Source: Clostridiales bacterium (GTDB lineage Bacteria; Bacillota; Clostridia; Lachnospirales; CAG-274). From it: a stretch of 5,233 nt of DNA. Below, piece after piece: positions 4,524 to 5,233 of this stretch (within the stretch, counting starts at the first letter, position 1; each line of letters opens with the position of its first letter). Position numbers and translations under genes: made by a program. Below the pieces are notes generated by a model. That model worked only from the letters and a program-made list of their open reading frames with translations. It was not told where the DNA came from and made no database searches. The stretch covers positions 1 to 5,233 of the forward strand of contig JAJQCI010000251.1 in NCBI GenBank assembly GCA_021202835.1, given 5' to 3'.

Positions 4524-5233
4524 TGAAAAATATGAAAAGTTAAAAAATTATCTTATAAGTCTTGAAAGTATTGCCGTTGCATTTTCAAGCGGTGTTGATT
4601 CAACATTTCTGCTTAAAACTGCTCATGATGTGTTAGGGGATAATGTTATAGCGGTTACGGCACAGTCCTGCTCATTTCCCAAAAGAGAATTAAAAGAAGC
4701 AGAGGAATTTTGTGCAAACGATGGTATAAGACATATTGTGTGCAAATCGGAAGAACTTGAAATAGAAGGCTTCAGACACAATCCAATAAACAGGTGTTAT
4801 CTCTGCAAAAAGGAACTTTTTCAAAAAATACAAATTATAGCAAAAGAAAATAATATAAAAAATATCGTTGAGGGTTCAAACACAGACGATAACGGTGATT
4901 ATCGTCCCGGACTTCAGGCGGTTGCGGAGCTTAGCATAAAAAGTCCGCTGCGTTATGCTGAACTTAACAAAGCGGAAATCAGAGAACTTTCAAAGGAATT
5001 GGGGCTTAAAACCTACAATAAACAGTCCTTTGCCTGTCTTTCATCACGATTTGTTTACGGAGAGGAAATTAACGAAGAAAAACTCGGTATGGTTGATAAG
5101 GCGGAACAGCTTCTGCTTGATATGGGTTTTAATCAAATAAGGGTAAGAATCCACGGCAAAATCGCAAGAATTGAAATTAAAGAAAAAGACTTTCCGAGAT
5201 TAATTGATAAAAACATAAGGGAGAAAATAATAT
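4513..5233 (+). CDS. larE: LarE, ATP-dependent sacrificial sulfur transferase (3' partial)
   Basis: The reading frame is open from ATG 4513 to the window end, giving 240 codons of a family usually about 270-280 aa long, so only the C terminus is missing. LarE is a cytosolic PP-loop enzyme that activates the carboxylates of pyridinium biscarboxylate adenylate and inserts sulfur during synthesis of the nickel-pincer nucleotide cofactor, working with LarB and LarC. Visible hallmarks are the PP-loop SSGVDS (25-30), R94-C-Y-L-C-K99, the family signature EGSNTDDNGDYRPG (120-133) and FACLSSRFVYG (173-183). C175 corresponds to the sulfur-donating cysteine (Cys176) of the Lactobacillus plantarum enzyme. 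C95, C98 and C175 together give the three-cysteine pattern of LarE forms thought to carry a [4Fe-4S] cluster and to be catalytic rather than sacrificial. GAGGAGG (4497-4503), nine bases upstream, supports this start. larB or larC would be expected nearby but is not in view. Confidence 0.9.
   Translation, partial: MILNEKYEKLKNYLISLESIAVAFSSGVDSTFLLKTAHDVLGDNVIAVTAQSCSFPKRELKEAEEFCANDGIRHIVCKSEELEIEGFRHNPINRCYLCKKELFQKIQIIAKENNIKNIVEGSNTDDNGDYRPGLQAVAELSIKSPLRYAELNKAEIRELSKELGLKTYNKQSFACLSSRFVYGEEINEEKLGMVDKAEQLLLDMGFNQIRVRIHGKIARIEIKEKDFPRLIDKNIREKII

Noticed and set aside
4955..5140. + strand 61-codon open frame inside larE
   Set aside because: It is out of frame with larE, whose own frame carries all family motifs through this stretch.
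1..5233. CRISPR arrays, tRNA or rRNA genes, insertion sequences and attachment sites
   Set aside because: No regularly spaced direct repeats, tRNA cloverleaf, ribosomal RNA signature, transposase or terminal inverted repeats were seen by eye on either strand.

Overview
The window reads as a stretch of a low-to-moderate GC Gram-positive genome, most likely an anaerobic Clostridia-type Firmicute. This is inferred from strong AGGAGG-type ribosome binding sites, a lipoprotein and a Sec-secreted protein with a copper-amine-oxidase-like N domain, and flavodoxin, DUF4405 and DUF362 genes. No taxonomic marker is present, so the assignment is by style only. Every supported gene is on the + strand. No mobile element, CRISPR array, tRNA or rRNA was seen.

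Layout. 5-673: a lipoprotein carrying a flavodoxin-like domain outside the membrane. 674-781: a gap with a consensus -35 box and a GC-rich hairpin. 782-1321: a cytosolic iron-sulfur-flavoprotein-type reductase with a complete four-cysteine motif. It overlaps by 4 nt with 1318-2004, a six-helix DUF4405-type membrane protein with two pairs of histidines spaced 14 residues apart, as expected of a diheme cytochrome b. 2097-3581: a secreted fusion of a copper-amine-oxidase-like N domain and DUF362. 3640-4026 and 4023-4334: two small multi-helix membrane proteins of unrecognised family, overlapping in an ATGA. 4407-4523: a 38-aa single-helix membrane protein with a strong ribosome binding site. 4513-5233: the first 240 codons of larE, cut by the window end and overlapping the 38-aa gene by 11 nt.

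How the genes may work together (inference). Genes two and three are translationally coupled. They could move electrons from a cytosolic NAD(P)H- or ferredoxin-linked flavoprotein through a transmembrane diheme protein to redox partners outside the cell: the flavodoxin lipoprotein and perhaps the secreted DUF362 protein. The two small membrane proteins could be extra subunits. larE makes a sulfur-transfer enzyme for the nickel-pincer nucleotide cofactor and probably begins or belongs to a separate functional block (larB/larC would be expected downstream). The 38-aa protein is coupled to it at the translation level. The combined redox module is the most interesting candidate for an undescribed system here, but its function is not shown by the sequence.
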